Below are positions 62,631-64,000 of a stretch of 64,000 bases of DNA, in pieces. The notes beneath the pieces were generated by a model. That model ran no database searches and was not told where the DNA came from. It saw only the letters and a program-made list of their open reading frames with translations. The DNA comes from Desulfarculus baarsii DSM 2075. GTDB lineage: Bacteria; Desulfobacterota; Desulfarculia; Desulfarculales; Desulfarculaceae. Both the position numbers and the translations under genes were made by a program. Within the stretch, counting starts at the first letter, position 1. Each line of letters starts with the position of its first letter. The stretch covers positions 2,817,501 through 2,881,500 of the forward strand of contig NC_014365.1 of NCBI RefSeq assembly GCF_000143965.1, read 5' to 3'.

Positions 62631-63923
62631 CTAGGAACGGGTTTCCAGCATGACAAAGGGGCTCAGGGTGTTGGTTCCCTTGAGCGGGGTGATGGGGGTG
62701 TCGTGCAGGGGCTGGCCGTTGTTGCGTACGATGAAGCGGAAGGCGGTTTCATCGGTCAGAAACTTCACGTGGATGGACTCGGCCTCCTCCACCCCGCCCT
62801 TTTCGATGAGCAGATACTCGGACCAGTCGGCCAGGATGAAGTCGCCCTTGGTCCCCAGGGTTTCGCAAAACTCGATGGGCACGATGGGTCGGCCGAAAAG
62901 CGTCCCAAAGGGGGCGTTGGCGAAGCTGCCGCCGGGGACGAACACCGGCTGGTTGCCCACGGTCAGCAGAGGCAGTTGCGGCAGGCAGTCCTGGTTGACG
63001 AACCAAGCCGCGCTCATGATGTTGCCGGTGAAACGAGCCAGCATCTTGACCACGTTGGTGGCCACGATGGTCTTGGCGGCCTGACCGGACTCCTTGGCCA
63101 CCGTGACCGGCAGATCGGAGTTCATGACGCCCAGGCATTGGCCCACGCCCGAGCCCTGGAAAATCTCGTAGTCCAGCTTCCAGGCCAGTTGCTGGCGCAA
63201 AAGCCGCTGGGTATAGGCGGCCAGGGCCACGGCGTCGCGCAGCATGCGGTTGGTGACGTAGATTAGGCCATACATGTCCTCCACCCGCAGCTCGCGTTCC
63301 TTGAGGGCGGCCTTGCCCGAGGACTTCATGGCCCCGGCCTCGCCCTTGCGGTAGACCTGGATGCCGTTCATGGTTCCGCTGGAGCGGTCACGGTCGTCGG
63401 CGGCCAGGTAGCTGAAGCTGTCGGCATTGGCCCCGATGGGTTGCCGGCTGCAACGGCTGGAGAGCACCCCGGCCTGAATGGCGGTCTCGACAATGGACTG
63501 GGCCTTGTCGGTCTCCACCAGATAGCCGCCCTCGGAGTCAATGCCGGTGGACGCGCCGGCGGCGGCATTGACCACTTGCTGGAAGCGCTCGCGGGCCCGG
63601 GGCGATTCCGGCGTATCCAGGGTCATGGCCCGCACGTCTAGGAGTTGCTCGCCCAGGTTGCGGTAGATGGGCCGGGCCCCCACCTCCACGCGGGCCAAGG
63701 CTCCGTTGGCGGCGGCGGCCACGGCGTCAGTGTCGCTGGCGTCGGTGAGCCCTCCCACCCTGATCTCATTCTGGATGCGCCGCTCCAGGGATTCGGCCTC
63801 GCCCATGAGGGCGTCGAAGGCCTTCTGGTCCTGCTCGCCGAAATCCTCCCGGTCGTGGATGGCGCGGGCGGCCTTGACTTTTTCGGCCTTCAGCTCCCGC
63901 AAGGTTTGCAGTGAAATCGTCAT
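62631..63923 (-). CDS. HK97-type major capsid protein, element B
   Basis: A 430-aa capsid protein. The N-terminal 100 residues are charged and helical (scaffolding domain), with RELKAEKVKAARAIHD near the start. The core contains STGIDSEGGYLVETDKAQSI and ELRVEDMYGLIYVTNRMLRD, and the C-terminal half includes the GTLFGRPIVPIEFCETLG loop. The ATG has an AGGAGAAGAAAG site. It belongs to a different capsid subfamily from the element A protein, since the two share little beyond the fold. Confidence 0.92.
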   Translation of the reverse strand: MTISLQTLRELKAEKVKAARAIHDREDFGEQDQKAFDALMGEAESLERRIQNEIRVGGLTDASDTDAVAAAANGALARVEVGARPIYRNLGEQLLDVRAMTLDTPESPRARERFQQVVNAAAGASTGIDSEGGYLVETDKAQSIVETAIQAGVLSSRCSRQPIGANADSFSYLAADDRDRSSGTMNGIQVYRKGEAGAMKSSGKAALKERELRVEDMYGLIYVTNRMLRDAVALAAYTQRLLRQQLAWKLDYEIFQGSGVGQCLGVMNSDLPVTVAKESGQAAKTIVATNVVKMLARFTGNIMSAAWFVNQDCLPQLPLLTVGNQPVFVPGGSFANAPFGTLFGRPIVPIEFCETLGTKGDFILADWSEYLLIEKGGVEEAESIHVKFLTDETAFRFIVRNNGQPLHDTPITPLKGTNTLSPFVMLETRS

Positions 63924-63967
63924 GGCTTTCTTCTCCTGACAGAAATGGGTTCACGCGGGAAAACCCG

Positions 63968-64000
63968 CTATATGCCAACCTCCATGAGTCGCAGAGCACG
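63968..64000 (-). CDS. C-terminal end of the gene upstream of the capsid gene (partial)
   Basis: Reading in from the window edge, ten codons encode RALRLMEVGI and then stop at 63968. This may be the end of the prohead protease or a related gene, as expected upstream of a capsid gene. The sequence is too short for a firm call. Confidence 0.3.
   Translation of the reverse strand, partial: RALRLMEVGI

Larger units (their letters stand above)
42259..64000. mobile_element. Element B: second tail-less element with DISARM cargo (partial)
   Basis: It starts at the second 108-bp repeat. A DISARM-centred defence block runs to 60640, then a head module of the same kind as in element A runs off the window (adaptor, connector, small protein, capsid-associated protein, capsid). 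The distance from repeat to adaptor is 18,742 bp, against 17,964 bp in element A. Replication and integration genes and the right boundary are not visible, so the reading as a satellite relies on the parallel with element A. Confidence 0.5.

Overview
This 64 kb window is GC-rich bacterial accessory DNA, read almost entirely on the minus strand. I see no housekeeping gene that fixes the species. The base composition, the gene families and an 11-nt tRNA-Asn tail at two repeat sites would suit a Desulfovibrionales-like deltaproteobacterium, but that is a weak inference.

Layout. (1) 1-3108 is a left flank with a frameshifted SAM methyltransferase remnant, an AT-richer tandem-domain methyltransferase, and a gene-poor stretch with five CGAAACGCAAAA-like repeats. 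(2) 3109-3216 and 42259-42366 are 108-bp direct repeats with 4 mismatches. Each ends in the last 11 nt of a tRNA-Asn gene (minus strand) and carries a hairpin downstream of it. They lie 39,150 bp apart and delimit element A. (3) Element A, left to right: a defence block (Fic protein, RhuM and SWIM-protein fragments, a 2142-aa DUF4011/DUF3320 helicase-nuclease, a type I R-M operon with two hsdM genes, dinD and a GxxExxY gene, headed by a small HTH gene); an HK97-type head module (head-tail adaptor, connector, capsid protein, protease, portal, large and small terminase) with no tail or lysis genes; toxin-antitoxin, HNH and ParB-methylase genes; a P4-type primase-helicase beside an iteron-rich origin candidate; a sigma-like regulator; a QueC-like gene with a partner that starts Met-Gly; and a DUF2924/large serine recombinase module next to the right repeat. 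(4) Element B starts at the second repeat and repeats the plan: a defence block (Vsr, GHKL ATPase-nuclease, a DISARM operon with an extra Mrr-like nuclease and a 5mC methyltransferase), again headed by a paralogous HTH gene, then a head module that again ends at the head-tail adaptor and runs off the window.

Interpretation. The parallel order, the same left-end spacing (17,964 bp from repeat to adaptor in A, 18,742 bp in B), the absence of tail and lysis genes, and the presence of own capsid, packaging, replication and integration genes in A suggest two tandem tail-less, capsid-encoding phage satellites (like capsid-forming PICIs) at a tRNA-Asn site. In both, the position expected to hold tail genes holds an exchangeable defence operon. 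The two adaptor proteins, the part expected to meet a helper's tail, are 95/104 identical, while the neighbouring connectors and capsid proteins have diverged. Three operons of element A share a 32-nt spaced motif that may define its regulon.
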